Shown here in pieces: positions 1-11,876 of a DNA stretch of 64,000 nucleotides (the stretch's first letter is position 1; the number at the start of each line of letters is the position of its first letter). Both the position numbers and the translations under genes were made by a program. Source of the stretch: Cryptomeria japonica (taxonomy: Eukaryota > Streptophyta > Pinopsida > Cupressales > Cupressaceae); assembly GCF_030272615.1 (NCBI RefSeq), contig NC_081410.1:505966442-506030441 (forward strand), read 5' to 3'. The notes below the pieces were generated by a model, which saw only the letters and a program-made list of their open reading frames with translations, was not told where the DNA came from and did not search any database.

Positions 1-189
1 GATCAGCTGCTAGACCTAGAACTACCACTTACTTTGGCTATCAAACTGTAAGGTATGCTTTAGAACGATCACTTATAATTCCCTATGAACACCCTAGGTC
101 ACTATCTAGATATGGATCTTCACTTGGAACATCCCTACTATTTTAAGGACCTCCTACCTACCACAGTGAGGTAGATTAGTTGTTGGGGT

Positions 190-378
190 GTCCATCTCAA
201 TCGTATGATCGTCTCATTAGGTAAGAAGATAGAGCTAAGGGATAAAGATGGAGAGGGGATGGGGATGGGGATGGAGGAGAGGGATATGGAGAGATAAAGA
301 GAGCAGAGATGGATTTATAAAGATGGAAGAGATAAACATATAGAGAGGGAGAGATAGAAAGGTAAAGATATAAATAAG

Positions 379-433
<55 letters not shown>

Positions 434-679
434 GAGGCGATATAGAGAGAGATGTACAAAGAGAGAAAGACATGGGGCTAGAGAGATGGAGAAATAACAA
501 AATAAAGATAGAGGGAGAGATGGAAGAAGAAATATTGAGAGGTGGGACTAGACAGGAAAACAAATATAGATATAAAGGTCTATGGAGAGAGAGGGCGGGG
601 GGGGGGGGGGGGGGGGGGGGCGGTGGGAGAGGGGGGGGGGGGAAGGTGGTGGAATAAGAAATATCGATATATATATATA

Positions 680-712
<33 letters not shown>

Positions 713-713
713 G

Positions 714-760
<47 letters not shown>

Positions 761-1165
761 GGGGAGGGGGGGGACGGAGAGAGGGGGGATGGAGATATAT
801 AAAGAGATATAGATGATAATGATAGAGATATATTGAGATAGAGAAGGAGATGGATAGGGAGATGGATAGAGAGACAAACAAAGAGTAGATATAGATAAAT
901 ACAAATGGAGGGAGGGAGCGATAGAGAGAGGGGGGGAAAGAGTAAGAGATAGATATATGGGAAGAAGAAGAGAGTGAAATAGTGATGTATGGGAAGAGAA
1001 AGGGAGAGATAGTTAGAGATAGAGAGGGGGATGAGGATGGGGAGGAGCGAGAGAAAGGGAGGGAGATGGGTAAAGGATAAAGAAAGAAAAAGAGGGGGAA
1101 AGAGGGAGAGAGAGAGATAGGTAAATGAGGGAGAGAGAAGTAGAGAGTGGGAGAGAGAATATACT
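190..1165. repeat. Low-complexity block: GA-rich, (TA)n, (TATG)n and poly-G
   Basis: Purine-rich GA/GGA repeats fill most of this stretch. They include a TA run at about 382-415, a run of 24 G at 597-620, a second G run at 631-642 and a TA/TATG tract at about 666-744. All long open frames here are artefacts of the repeats (Tyr-Ile, Ser-Leu-Pro or Gly-rich peptides). The block ends abruptly where the gypsy LTR homology begins, so it may have replaced the first ~45 bp of that LTR. Confidence 0.9.
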
Positions 1166-1169
1166 TGTT

Positions 1170-2324
1170 GTGTCCTCACGCACGCGAGATCGAATCCTCT
1201 AGCCTGATCGAAGACCAGAGATTGCTCAACCCTTGGAATCTACTTCTCTCTTGGCCTCCACACCACCCTATCTACACTCTGCCCTAGAGAAAGGGGTAGG
1301 AAAGGGGCGTGGCACCCTTGTCCTCCCAGGACACGCCCCTGTCCCTACCCTATTTCGGGGCAGGACCTTTCCTAGAGCATGCATTGTAGGTTGTGTAGTG
1401 AGCGGGAAACTTCCTTGATGTCGGCTTGTGATGAAAATCAATTTTGTTAACCCTAATTGACATGTATTTAAGTTGCATTTGCCCTCTCATTTGGGTAAGT
1501 TGGATAAGTGGTAAGTTGGTCAAGTTGGATAAAAATTGTGATCAAGCGTTCAAGAGCATTCAAGCATCCCTTTCCAGCATTGAGCATTCTCAAGTCTCCC
1601 TTCAAGGCTAGGTGTTGAATTCAAGTCAAGGATTCAACCATTGAAGAGGAGATTGATTCCAACATTCAATTCCACACAAGCATTTCTATCAACATTGCTA
1701 TCACAACCTCCCTTTATGTGATTTACATTTCAGTCTTTCATTTTCATCTACTTGCAAGTACTTTCTTTCATTACTTGGTTAATTCCAAAATTGGGATTTG
1801 ACCTAAAGGCAAACCCCCAATCCCAACCCATTTTCCTCGTTTTCTATGTATAGGTTGCAGGTGCCCAACTGTACTTTCAAATTCGGGCTCCATTTGCAAA
1901 GGTGGAAAAACCCTTTTCATTTCGTGGATTTTTCGGAGGACCATGTACATTCCCGCCATGGTCCAGGCAAATTTTCCTTAAATTCACAAGGCAACTTCGT
2001 CTCGACATATTACTGCCAGATCCAAGTGCACAACTTCATCCTATACTCCGATCTCAAGTTATAATCAGTTCTTTATCACTTTTGCACTACATAATTCAAT
2101 CAATTCCTTTCCACTTCAAATAGGAAGAAGGGGATTAGCTTATCATTCCCATTTCACTCAAAATTCTATCTTCTTTTTGAAGGTTGAATCTAGTGAATTC
2201 TCCTCTGCTCTTCTAATGTAATTGGGTGAAAAGTGTTTGAAGGAAAATCCGTAGTGAAACTCTCATCTCTCCTTGGAGGGAAAGGGTAGTTTTCCTCTCA
2301 ATCTCTCATTCACACATTCACCAC
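1170..2324 (+). mobile_element. Ty3/gypsy 5' LTR, truncated at its 5' end
   Basis: Positions 1171-1565 are clearly homologous to 49254-49657, which lies just after a purine tract at the 3' end of a gypsy-type gag-protease region. That identifies this sequence as the matching LTR. The LTR start seen at 49208 (TGTAGTGTCATAA) is missing here because low-complexity sequence abuts the homology. The right edge is placed at ...CACCACA, about 2324, because the following TTTTGGTGAACCTGACGTC resembles primer-binding and leader sequences of plant gypsy elements. That edge is inferred; only the first ~400 bp are supported by the second copy. Confidence 0.65.
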
Positions 2325-3545
2325 ATTATATTTTGGTGAACCTGACGTCTTGCATGCTTTCCTTTGAACAAAATTGCATATTTTTCATTTGCAAGTTTAA
2401 ATTTTATGCAAACTTAGTGGTTAAATCATTAAAAACCCTAGTTTTTAAAATTAAAATTGAACTTGTGATTTGTAAAAATTGCTTGTGGTTATCCTAGATC
2501 TTAAAATTGTTTTGTTTATCAAATTCAATTTCTTCATTTTCTTATTCAATTTGCAAATCAAATTTACAAAATTAAGAGATTACTTGTTAAAACCCTAATT
2601 TTCAAAAATCATCTTGAACTTGTGCAAAAATTGGATTTCCATTTAATTTTCATATTTTTGATTGTTCTCAGACTTGTTTTCATTCCTACAATTCAAAATT
2701 TTAATTTCCCTCATTTTTTCCCAAAATTCAAATTTCAAAATTAAGTGGTTGGGTCATAAAACCCTAATTTTCAAATTTAACTGGATTTTGTGCAAATTTC
2801 AATCAATTTTTATTTAAATTCAAATTTCTAAACATTTTCCAAGGTGTTCTTATCCATTAGGTTTGACCTTTTTCACATTTGCAATTCAATTGCTCTTTTT
2901 CTTCAAAACCCTAATAAGGTCCTATTTTTACATTTGAGCCTTAATTTCGCCCATCTAGAAATCATAAAATTCGTCAATTTTGGGGGGTTAGCTTTGAAAT
3001 CATCGTAATATTCATCCCTGAAAATTTCAAAAAAAATTGGTTGGACCATGTGCATTCCCGCCACGATCCTCGGGTTTTTTCCCGAAAATTTCGGGAGACT
3101 GTTATGACTGTATTTAATAGCCTAAATCTAGAAGATTGGCTGATTTTGTCGATATTTGATCTCTCTAGAATTGGAAATACCTCCAAAATTTAACATTTCA
3201 AATTTCAAGAATTTTTTTAAAATTAAGAGGTTAATTATAGTCTGCCCTGATTTTAAATATTCTGATTTTAAAATTAAGTGGTATTCCTTTGGCCCTAATT
3301 TAAAAAACACCAATTTTCTTTCATTTTTGGAAATTGTGTCATCCTCTTCCCCCAACAAAGTTCAAATTGCGTAATCATTATTTTCTTAAATTTTGCATTA
3401 CTTAATTTTGTAAGCTTTATTCCAAAATTCAAAATTCAAATTTTCCATCTAGTACATGAGTTTTACCACTATTAGTCCTACCTACACTATCCCTATTAGA
3501 TGAAGCATTAGAATTAAGGCCTCCAAAGGCTTAATTACCGAGGAG
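2325..3545 (+). mobile_element. Gypsy untranslated leader, AT-rich
   Basis: This is AT-rich sequence with several 'aaaaccctaattttcaaa' variants at about 2440, 2590, 2760 and 2900, and no supported coding frame. It lies between the presumed LTR/primer site and the gag start at 3546, where a long 5' leader of a Tat/Athila-like gypsy element would sit. I see no structured RNA signal beyond these degenerate repeats. Confidence 0.45.
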
Positions 3546-3860
3546 ATGGAGCCTAATTTGGGTGAGTTCTTTAATGAGGATCATACTAATTCTTCCCATC
3601 TTAATCATGTGCCTATTCACCCCATTGATGAATCTCATGATGAAGAAGAAGTTTTAACTAGGGTCTCTATAGATCAACTTTCCACATTAGACAATCAATT
3701 TGATAATTTTCAACAATGGATGTCCCAAGAATACCCTAATAGTGAAGCTCTTCCATTAATTGAAGGCCTTAAGTGCATGATTCAAAGTGATAAGAATGGA
3801 ATTGATATATTGCCACTAATACATTTGGCCTCAAATTCTGATGGACAAGGCATTTTGTGA
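3546..3860 (+). pseudogene. Gypsy gag, N-terminal fragment
   Basis: An ATG at 3546 opens a 104-residue acidic frame (DESHDEEEVLTRVS near residue 28) that stops at 3858-3860. It sits about 1.2 kb downstream of the gypsy LTR/primer region, the expected place for gag. No nucleic-acid binding or capsid motif is visible, so the assignment rests on position. The last codons before the stop (...DGQGI) line up with the first plausible codons of the gag piece resuming near 46160 (...HGIAHI). This suggests the gene was split by later insertions; the split is inferred. Confidence 0.5.
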
Positions 3861-6279
3861 TCATTTTATTTATTTATTTTTAAATGTCTGATAACGTCGA
3901 AATGTCGACGACAATGCCAACGATGTTTTCCGATGAAGTTCGTGTTAGTTAGAATTTCGACGACCACAAACATTATTAAAAAAGAAAAGAAAAGTACGGG
4001 TTCATTTGAAAACCATGCGTGACGGATTGAATTAACTCTCAACTTCCTCTGCCTCTGTTGATTCCTTTGTTTCTTTTGCCTCTTCCTCTACCTCTGCTTC
4101 TGCAAATCGGGTTTGACGTGTCCTTCTCCCTTTAACTCTCGACTTCCTAATTAACAACAACAGATTTATAGCTGAGTGTTTTGTTATCTTTAAAGCCTAG
4201 TAGGGATATCGAAGGATTCAATTTTAACTTGCTCTTGAACAAGACTATCACTTCAAGGGCATCTATATGAATTATCTTTTCCTAATCTGGCTATTTTTTC
4301 TGGTTTAAAATTGGGTTGTCTAACAAGTGATAGCGAAGGATTGAGTAGCTAGTTTGGAGGATATCGAACTATTGGAGATGGCAAAATTCCTGTAGTTTTT
4401 TGCATGCCTGTAAATTCTTGTGGACTTGCAGGTTGTGTGTTTGAATCATGTAAAGTTGGTTGCAGACAAGTTAATTTCAGAGTGTGTGTCTCATAAATTT
4501 GAGCTTGTCATCCTACCGGTATGTTCTCATTTATCTGTTTTTCTTTACTTTCCTAATGCTGCAGTTCCTAGTTATTGAAAAGTCTTCCAATTATCGATTA
4601 TGTTAGATAAAGGCTAAAAGAATTGTATAAAAATTAAAAAATAAGTAAACCCTATTTACTACACTAGAATCAGGACATAAGCAACAATGATGTCCACATA
4701 CTTATCTTAGTGGTGTTACAAAATAGACTTCAACTTCCAAGTTTTGTCAAATCCACAAAAAAATCTTTTAAAATCAAATAAGGTGATAAGCATTTGAATC
4801 TTCCATAATTCAATTTGGCACCAATTGTAGAGTGTGTTGGGATTCAATCTAACAGTTGGAAATTTTGTTTGAATGCCCCCTTGTGCATATAGCCTTATTT
4901 TGCCCATCATATATAACAAATTTCAGAAATCTTTAAATGGATCTCCCTCAATCAAATTTGTCTTGGTGTCGTTCCTCTTCATTCCACCTGCTATTATCAT
5001 ATGTTGAAAGTTGCAAAAGCCCAAAATATTTCTCTGTCCAGGAAGGTTTTGGTCATTTTTCTCACTTTTTGTGCAGTTGCAGACTTTTTGTTGACTACTG
5101 GACTTATTCTAATTGTCTAATATCTAGTTCCAACTGTCAGTCCCATGTGGAAGTTGTTGGTTCCCAAAACCACATATTGGAAATCAAATAGTTTTGCCAC
5201 TTCTCTTGATGAATTCTGAATCAGTCTTGGCCAACAAACGAGAATGATCGATAGATCAAATTCCCTTGCACTTCAGGCTTCACTAAACCAAGGTGGGTGA
5301 ACCTATATCTAAAACCTAAAACTGTAGGTTGAAGACTTTTCTATAGCGAATTTAAGAAATTAGGTGACTTCAAGATGACAATTGTTCCTAAACCCAATCT
5401 TATTATCTGAAAACTGTAACTGCTTGCTTGTAAATGAATGTTTATAAATTAGTGATTGTATGAATTAAAAATATGATTCATTAATGAAACTTGCTTTGGA
5501 AATACTTGATTCAAATATATAAAATCAAAAAAAGACTAGTGTCTTGATTCCTTACTGGTTTCATATCATTTCAAATGAAAAATCCTACGTTTAACCTTAG
5601 AGACAGTTTTAATAGCTTGTTAATGAAACAAGACCATCATCTCAAAGGCTTCCATATGAATTGCAATTAAAATGTGACATCCAATTAGTCTTGCTGAATT
5701 TAACTTTACTTTGAAAGACCAATAAGACAATTCGAAGTTTGCCAACCAATCCTTCAAACTGATATTCAAACTGAAAATCAATCTTAATTACAACAACATA
5801 AGATTGCACAATGAAACAACCTATGTAAATAGATTTATCCAAGGAACTGATCAATCCATTGAAAAGATAGATACCATCATGAATGAGAAACACTTGAATC
5901 TTTATATTGAAAATAAAATACTTAAACTAGTTGATTTCAGTGCATATCCTCCATCAACTTGGTACTTCCAGACAACAAGTTCATAAGAAGATTCATAGAG
6001 ATTGTCTTGATAAAAAAAACTATAAACTTGTGATATATGTCTCTCCTAAAATATCCTCAACATATAGATGAGGATTCAGTTTGAAAAATGAAAGGGCATA
6101 CCCTTTCATTAAACTAAAATTAATAAAAAACTAACTAGAAACTAACTACCTAAAAACTGCCCTAACAAACTAAAACTATAAAATACAAAGTCACATCTTT
6201 AAACATCTTTTGATATCTATGGCTGGTCTCCAAGCATCTGATCGCACTTATGAATGTGCTTCAAATATCCCTCTGATTT
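3861..6279. other. No recognisable gene; CACTA-subterminal-like motifs at the left
   Basis: About 2.4 kb without a convincing coding region. Positions 3885-3965 carry clustered GTCGACGA and TTTCGACGACC motifs like those in the CACTA-type terminal region at 45690-46157, and may be a degenerate left arm. On the minus strand near 4800-4850, sequence reading 'ccaacactctacaattggtgcc' loosely resembles a copia LTR end plus primer site, but nothing else supports it. A short hairpin (AATGAAAGGG...CCCTTTCATT) lies at 6089-6112. The remaining frames are short and unmatched. Confidence 0.5.
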
Positions 6280-6840
6280 TTAGGTATCTACATCGTAGAT
6301 AATATCTCTGACCACAATCTCCAAGGTGATGAAGTTTTCCATCTGCTCGATTGTCTCTATCATGTCAAGTACATCAGATCGGGCAATGTTAAGGGAAGCA
6401 CTGAGAAGACTTTGGCACTCCACAATCCATTTATCCTTATCCTTAATCTGTCCATTATGATCTTCAATTTCTGGAAAACCATGTTGTACTATTTCCTTAC
6501 ATTCATTAAATTCATTTTGCAATTTTGTGTCAAAGTCTTCATGCTTTTTCAACAGCTTTTGTATTCCTTTAATGACTTTGGCATCTGTATTGGCCATTGT
6601 CTTATCATGCAACAAAGTTCCTAGTCTATTATAAATCCAATTGTGAGATATTGCATTATCCATATTCTTTTGATAAACAACCGAGAAATCTTCAAGGAAA
6701 CCCTGCAATTTTTTAAATCTCTTAGTCAATAAAATAGAGGTTGTGTCAGCCCTCACACTCTGCATTTGCCTTTTCAACTTTTTATTTTCTAGTTGCACTT
6801 CCTCGCATCTCTTTTTCCACTGTGTTAGTATCCCCCTCAA
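6280..6840 (-). pseudogene. Family U coiled-coil C-terminal fragment (unknown function)
   Basis: A 186-residue minus-strand frame rich in Lys, Glu and Gln. It starts with a heptad-like stretch (residues 8-30, KKRCEEVQLENKKLKRQMQ) and has helical coiled-coil character throughout. Its last third (KDKWIVECQSLLSAS ... MIETIEQMENF) aligns by eye with the C-terminal part of the large minus-strand family U protein at 60980-64000 (ENTWLKEVDHNLSLR ... QTIEEIEKVKS). I therefore place it in the same family. No catalytic motif is visible. It could be the detached C-terminus of the copy at 11877-13871, separated by the opposite-strand copy between them, but the frames are not contiguous. Confidence 0.4.
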
Positions 6841-6929
6841 TTTTTCATTAAAACTTCAAACTCGAAGGTCACCTTTGGTGTTTTCTTTCCTCTTTCGGTC
6901 TTATATTTCCTTTCTTTGAACCTAAGTCA

Positions 6930-7342
6930 TTGAACCTTTTCATAGTTCAAAGGTTCAAAATTCAAAACGCGCTTTAAGGAATTCTCTTCGCGGCTTTTTT
7001 TATGGTAAGGCAAGCACATTGTTGTAATTTGTATTGAACTTGAACCCTTGATCCTTTTTGGTTCAAGGTTCAAGGTTCAACTGGTCCTCCTGCGTGAGTC
7101 GCGACTTTGTAATGTTATTTAACGAGCAAGTGTGAATGTGTTAAGTCGGTTTTGAACTTGAACTTTGAACCATTTACAAATTGGTTAAAGGTTCAAGAAT
7201 CAAAATCTCCCTTTCTGTTTGTTAAAGGTCCTTGCTCGTTCCCGGTGATGTGTTGAGCCGCAAGTTGAGAATTCTTTGTTTTTTTCCTTGTGAACTTGAA
7301 CCATTGAACTTCTTGCGAATTGATTCAAAGTTCAAAGGTTCA
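6930..7342. repeat. Four TTGAACC/GGTTCAA hairpins in a row
   Basis: Four imperfect inverted repeats with arms built from TTGAACCTT / AAGGTTCAA lie at about 6930-6958, 7034-7080, 7152-7198 and 7290-7342. Start-to-start spacing is 104, 118 and 138 bp. Loops are 9-20 bases. The sequence between them is not repetitive. The block lies between the two outermost family U copies; its role is unknown. Confidence 0.7.
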
Positions 7343-7630
7343 TTCCAAGTTTAGCTGTAAGGACTTTAATAATGCTGAAGGTGACGCGACAAAAGGAATA
7401 TTTTCGGCATCTTATAATTTAAAATTCTAAATTTGGAAAGAAATCATGAAAGCATTAACCGTTTGTGCAGAGTTGATGGGTAATTAAGAAAGTGTCAGGT
7501 TCCTATCATATCACTGGTTATCTCACACGTTCGAATGAATCATTATAAGGTGTGTGTAGATGTTACTCAACTATTTTCCATTTTTATTTAACATGTGAAT
7601 TCTCAAGTTGTAAAAATCATAGCAACTATT

Positions 7631-7708
7631 ATTGAAAGTGCCATAGACGCCGAAGGTAATTCTAGCTTCATTGAAAGTGCCATAGACGCCGAAGGTAATT
7701 CTAGCTTC
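7631..7708 (+). repeat. Exact 39-bp tandem duplication, in frame
   Basis: A 39-bp unit starting ATTGAAAGTGCCATAGACG is present twice, with no mismatch I can see, at 7631-7669 and 7670-7708. Because 39 is a multiple of three, a frame reading IESAIDAEGNSSF is repeated exactly (7595-7783). I do not recognise the peptide, and it may not be a real gene. Confidence 0.85.
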
Positions 7709-7989
7709 ATTCTTCCGAGGGTTTCATTGGTTTCATGGTGGTTCCAGGTGAGTTTCAATAATTTTCCTCTATTGTGTTATTAGCTTAGAAGGTCAGTCAG
7801 CGTAGGAGAAATCTTTTGTTTTGAAATAGAATTATGTCCTATTTAGGAATTGTTTGATTAATGTAAAAGTGGCCACAATGAGGCTGACTCTTCCAAAAAT
7901 GGGTCGCACATCATGCCTGGTTAGTACACTTCCAGAGTTGAGTAACACTTCTTTGGCCTAAGCTAATTTTGGAGATTTCTTAGAGAGAG

Positions 7990-10927
7990 CTAAAAACCTT
8001 GAGGCAGGCTCAATGATGGAGAGGATAGTTAGAATTGGCGTGGTTGAAGCCATTGCTTTTCCAACTGTTGCTCCCTGTTTAGATTTGGTAATAGCATGCA
8101 TGAACATATATGATGCTGATAGTAGGTGCATTAGAACCAGTAGTGGCGAGTTGTTGGTAGAGATTAACAGAGAGATAGTAATGGCTGCAATGAGAATCCC
8201 ACATAAGGAGTCGTACAAAGACTGGTCAATTGGGACCTCATATGCATTTTTCTCAGAGAAGAAAAATACATATAGAAGCGTTATTGCAAGGAATTGGCTT
8301 CTAAAGGTTCAAAAAGGGGGGTCCCAGTTACCTAAGCCTCTTATCAGAGAACATTTCATCCCAGAGATGCGAGATATTGCCATACTATTGAATAGACTTA
8401 AAGGGAACTCACACTCTTTCTATGGGGAGGATTGGATGTACTTCTATATCCAGGTGTTATTAGTTGGCAAGAAATACCTTGACTGGGCTCAGGTTGTCGC
8501 TGAAAGTCTCCATGAGGGTTTGAGCAACTTTGTTGGAATGTCCATCTTTTACATGTCTTCATACTTATTCTATATATTGGCTTGTACCAGAGTCTGGAAA
8601 GGATTGCATAATGAGCCTTGGGTAGATGGTACGAAGGTTATGACTATTACCCTTACCTGCAACAACTGAAATATGCAGAGTATTTCACTAGATGGAATGA
8701 TGTTTTCATAGGAAGGCTTGTCTTTGAATTGCAAGGAGATATTAATAAAAGAATGTCAGCAGAGGCCATGGAGCTAATTAGTATATATGGAAGTTATTTC
8801 ATTTAGTTTTCCAGATTTACTTATATCCGGGTGGGCGGTTTTGAAGGTGAGCCATTCAAATTACCCAGATATGCTTTTGACAGGTATGTGCTAATTGAAG
8901 TGAGCCGACAGTTGGCTCACATTGACAAAAGGTTAGGGACAAAGGGTAAATCTGAAGTTGTTTTTCCTATTGAACTTGGTTATTATAGTTGTAACTCCAT
9001 ATCTGATGTCTTGAACTTAGAATTGGAGTTCAAGAAAATGAATTTGGAACCTTACATTGCTAGGCACAAATTTGACAGCAGGGGATATGTTGTAGAAAAT
9101 TTGAATGTGGATGACCATTTCTTTCATGAACCTCAGTTAGAAGATTACTAGGAAAACTGTGGCGATGAATTTGAAGTGAGGAGAAGATTATGGTCAAGTT
9201 TCACCTTACAACATGTTATTACCATGAAGTTTCCCATTAATGTATCAAGTGTACAAGAAGAAGAAGGGGAAGATGTCTTGGATCCCAAATTCAATGAAAG
9301 AGTTTAAGGACAACCAATTCCTGAAATTGACTAGGATAAAAGAGAAGAAGAAAACATTCAAGCCAAGTCCTTCAACATCATAAGAAGAACAAAAAAATGG
9401 CTAAGGGATCGAAATTTTAGAAAGGATTCAATCATGCCTCCTCATGAATTAACAGTTGGTCCACATGCTACAACTCAGATTCCTACTTCCTCCTCTAACA
9501 AGATTGTTGATATTGTAGGTGACACAAGGCCAATTATTGAAGAGGTTCAACCCAGAAGATCAAAGAGGTCTCCACTGAATTCTTTAGTAATTCGAGTTAC
9601 TCACTCGAGGAGCAAAAAGAAGAACAGAGAACCAGTGGTGAATCAAATTGTTGTGGATTTGGATCTAGGTGAAGAAACTGAAGTGACAATGGATCAACAA
9701 GTATTGAGTAACCCTCCAATGCAGGATACAGATGCATGTAAGGAACTTGAAGAAGAGCCAAACCCAATGAGCACTCTGACTATTATTGACCCCCCCAATG
9801 CTCAGACACCTTCATCATCTAAACAAACTTCCAACACTTCTCAATGGCTAGGAGCTTCGATTGGGAAGAAACGTAACATTGTTCCTATTATAATTCCCAT
9901 GAAATATATGGTGAGCAAACGCCTCGGGAAAATATCTAAACCCAAGAAGCTCAAAACACAGGCAATGGAGGAAGTGGATGAGGCAATAGATCATTGGATA
10001 GTTGAAGTAGCTAAACCTATCTCAGGTAGAGATCCAGAAAGGACCACTGAAGATGATTTTACTGTGGAGAAAATTGATTTGGGAGTCGCTTCGAGGGCGG
10101 TAGATGCTAAACACCTAGAATCTTCCACAAAGAGGATGATATCCAGGTCTTGGAAGGATGATAAAGACAAAAATGAGCTGAAATAGGTTGTCACCCAAAT
10201 GGCAGAGTACATCAATGCCATACATCATCCAAGCCCTCAGCCAGTGTCTCAGATGGCATTGTCCTTTGACCCCAAATCACTAGTGAACTAGAAGTTGTTA
10301 GATCAAGTCCAGAGGAGCCGCATGATAGCTGAAATATTCGATGAATGGCTTAATTCCGTAGTACAACAGGGTTCGGACTACATTGTCAACCTAGTTAAAG
10401 TATATAAAGACACCATAATTGTGAGCAAAGAATTAGAGCTAGAAGTTGTTGCATGGGAGAAGGAAAGAACTAAATGGGTAGCGGTCTTGGCATAGATGAA
10501 TGATGTGCAGAGGTTTGGTGTGATGAAATTCCTAACTGAGAAACCAGTGGAAAACCTGGATGATAACGTGCTTTATGTGTTAAGGAAGAATGTTAAGTGG
10601 AGAAACTCTATCATCAAGAAAGGTCGTGAGGAATCTGCTAAATTACTTAAAGGATTGAAGGATCTGATTGATACAATGCAGAAGGATTTAAAGTGCATTG
10701 ATATACGACTCATGAAGGAGGATGGGAAGACAATTGAAGCTACTACAGACATGACCAAGATCTTCAAAGAAATAGTACAACTTGTTAAAGAAACAAAGTC
10801 TCTGACCACCGATGACTTTTCAAAAGTGGCAAGGATAGATTCGATGCTGACAATCTTCTTTGATCACTTGGAGGAACATAAAGCAAAAGTTATGAAAGTG
10901 AACATGGACAAGGAAGTTTGGAAGTAG
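7990..10927 (+). pseudogene. Family U copy 1: large unknown protein with many stops
   Basis: Nearly 1000 codons remain readable: frame at 8013 to about 8640, then a frameshift, then a single frame from 8618 to 10927 broken by about eight stops, mostly TAG. In order: an N-terminal globular region with AESLHEGL near 8490-8515; a block FEGEPFKLP (8840-8866) followed by IEVSRQL; a charged low-complexity linker (PRRSKRS, SRSKKKNREP) at 9530-9640; and a Lys/Glu-rich helical C-terminus (10295-10927). The FEG.P..LP ... E+.RQ block matches the two minus-strand copies at 11877 and 60980, which defines the family. I do not recognise any known domain. Most stops replace expected Gln codons, suggesting C-to-T decay of a formerly open gene. 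Confidence 0.6.
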
Positions 10928-11876
10928 TGCATCCTACATATCAGACTCCCATACTTTCAAGTTATCCTGAATTTATCAACAACGCATCTGGAGTGGCATA
11001 ATGTGCGTGGTGCCATGGAAAAGCAGGACAAATCAACAACCACTTCTTCCAAGATGGAGTCCTGATCGGCTAACAGATGAGCTGTCATCTTATCTGCGAC
11101 CTTTGTTTATTTAGATTCATAGAGTTCAAAACAAACGGTTTCTTTTGACTCTAGGTTAGAGTTAAAAGGTTTAGGGTTATTTTTCAAATAAACTATTGGC
11201 CTGGGGGCTATAAATGTAATGAAGCAAGCTTTGTTTATGGTCCGAAAAACTTTGATTTGGAGGAACAGATTTAATTGTCTTTGGATTTTTAGGGCCGATG
11301 TTTTCCTGGTACTTGAATGAAATAATATTTTGATAGTACTTTCAAATTTGTGTGTTTGAAAGATTAACAATTCTGTATTGGGATGTATGTTTATCTGTGG
11401 AATATGCTATTTCAATACCAGTTCTTTCTTAGTTTGTGAATCCATTGATTTTCTTCATTTAAAAGGTATTTCATTGTCGTTTAAATGGCTATGATCCCCT
11501 TGTCCTATGAGGCATGAGAAAGAATCAATCAACATTTACATTCCTTTGAGTACTTTGAGTGGAATTAGTTGTAAATTGAATGAATATGTGCAGGAGTGAA
11601 GCCTATGAGCTTTACGCTTATAAATAAATATTTTGTAGCATTCTTTTGTGTCAATGAATGAATGCGAAATCTTTTCTCGCTTTTTGGTGAAAAGTGTGTC
11701 TGTTTCTAAGTTATCTGCATAAAAATTTATTATAAATCTTACGAGGAGCTGCACTCTTATGCAGAGGATGAACCTCAATTTGGTTCATTTGCTTTTTCAT
11801 AAAAGGGTATGCACGAGTCAACATTTAAAAAAAAATACAAATATTAAAGAAAAGGGCAAATTTATTAACCAACACA
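10928..11876. other. Spacer between two tail-to-tail family U copies
   Basis: AT-rich sequence with no supported gene, between the 3' end of plus-strand copy 1 and the 3' end of minus-strand copy 2. It presumably contains their 3' untranslated regions. I see no clear poly-A tail, target duplication or terminal repeat that would define an element boundary. Confidence 0.5.

Noticed and set aside
315-1179. Several open frames rich in Ser/Leu/Tyr/Ile/Pro or Gly
   Set aside because: They only reflect GA, TA and poly-G repeats.
4716-4919. Copia LTR/primer site on the minus strand (ctacaattggtgcc)
   Set aside because: Only a short resemblance. No second LTR, coding region or target duplication was found.
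6930-7342. CRISPR-like repeat-spacer array
   Set aside because: Only four imperfect hairpins of varying length in a plant nuclear context, with no associated genes.
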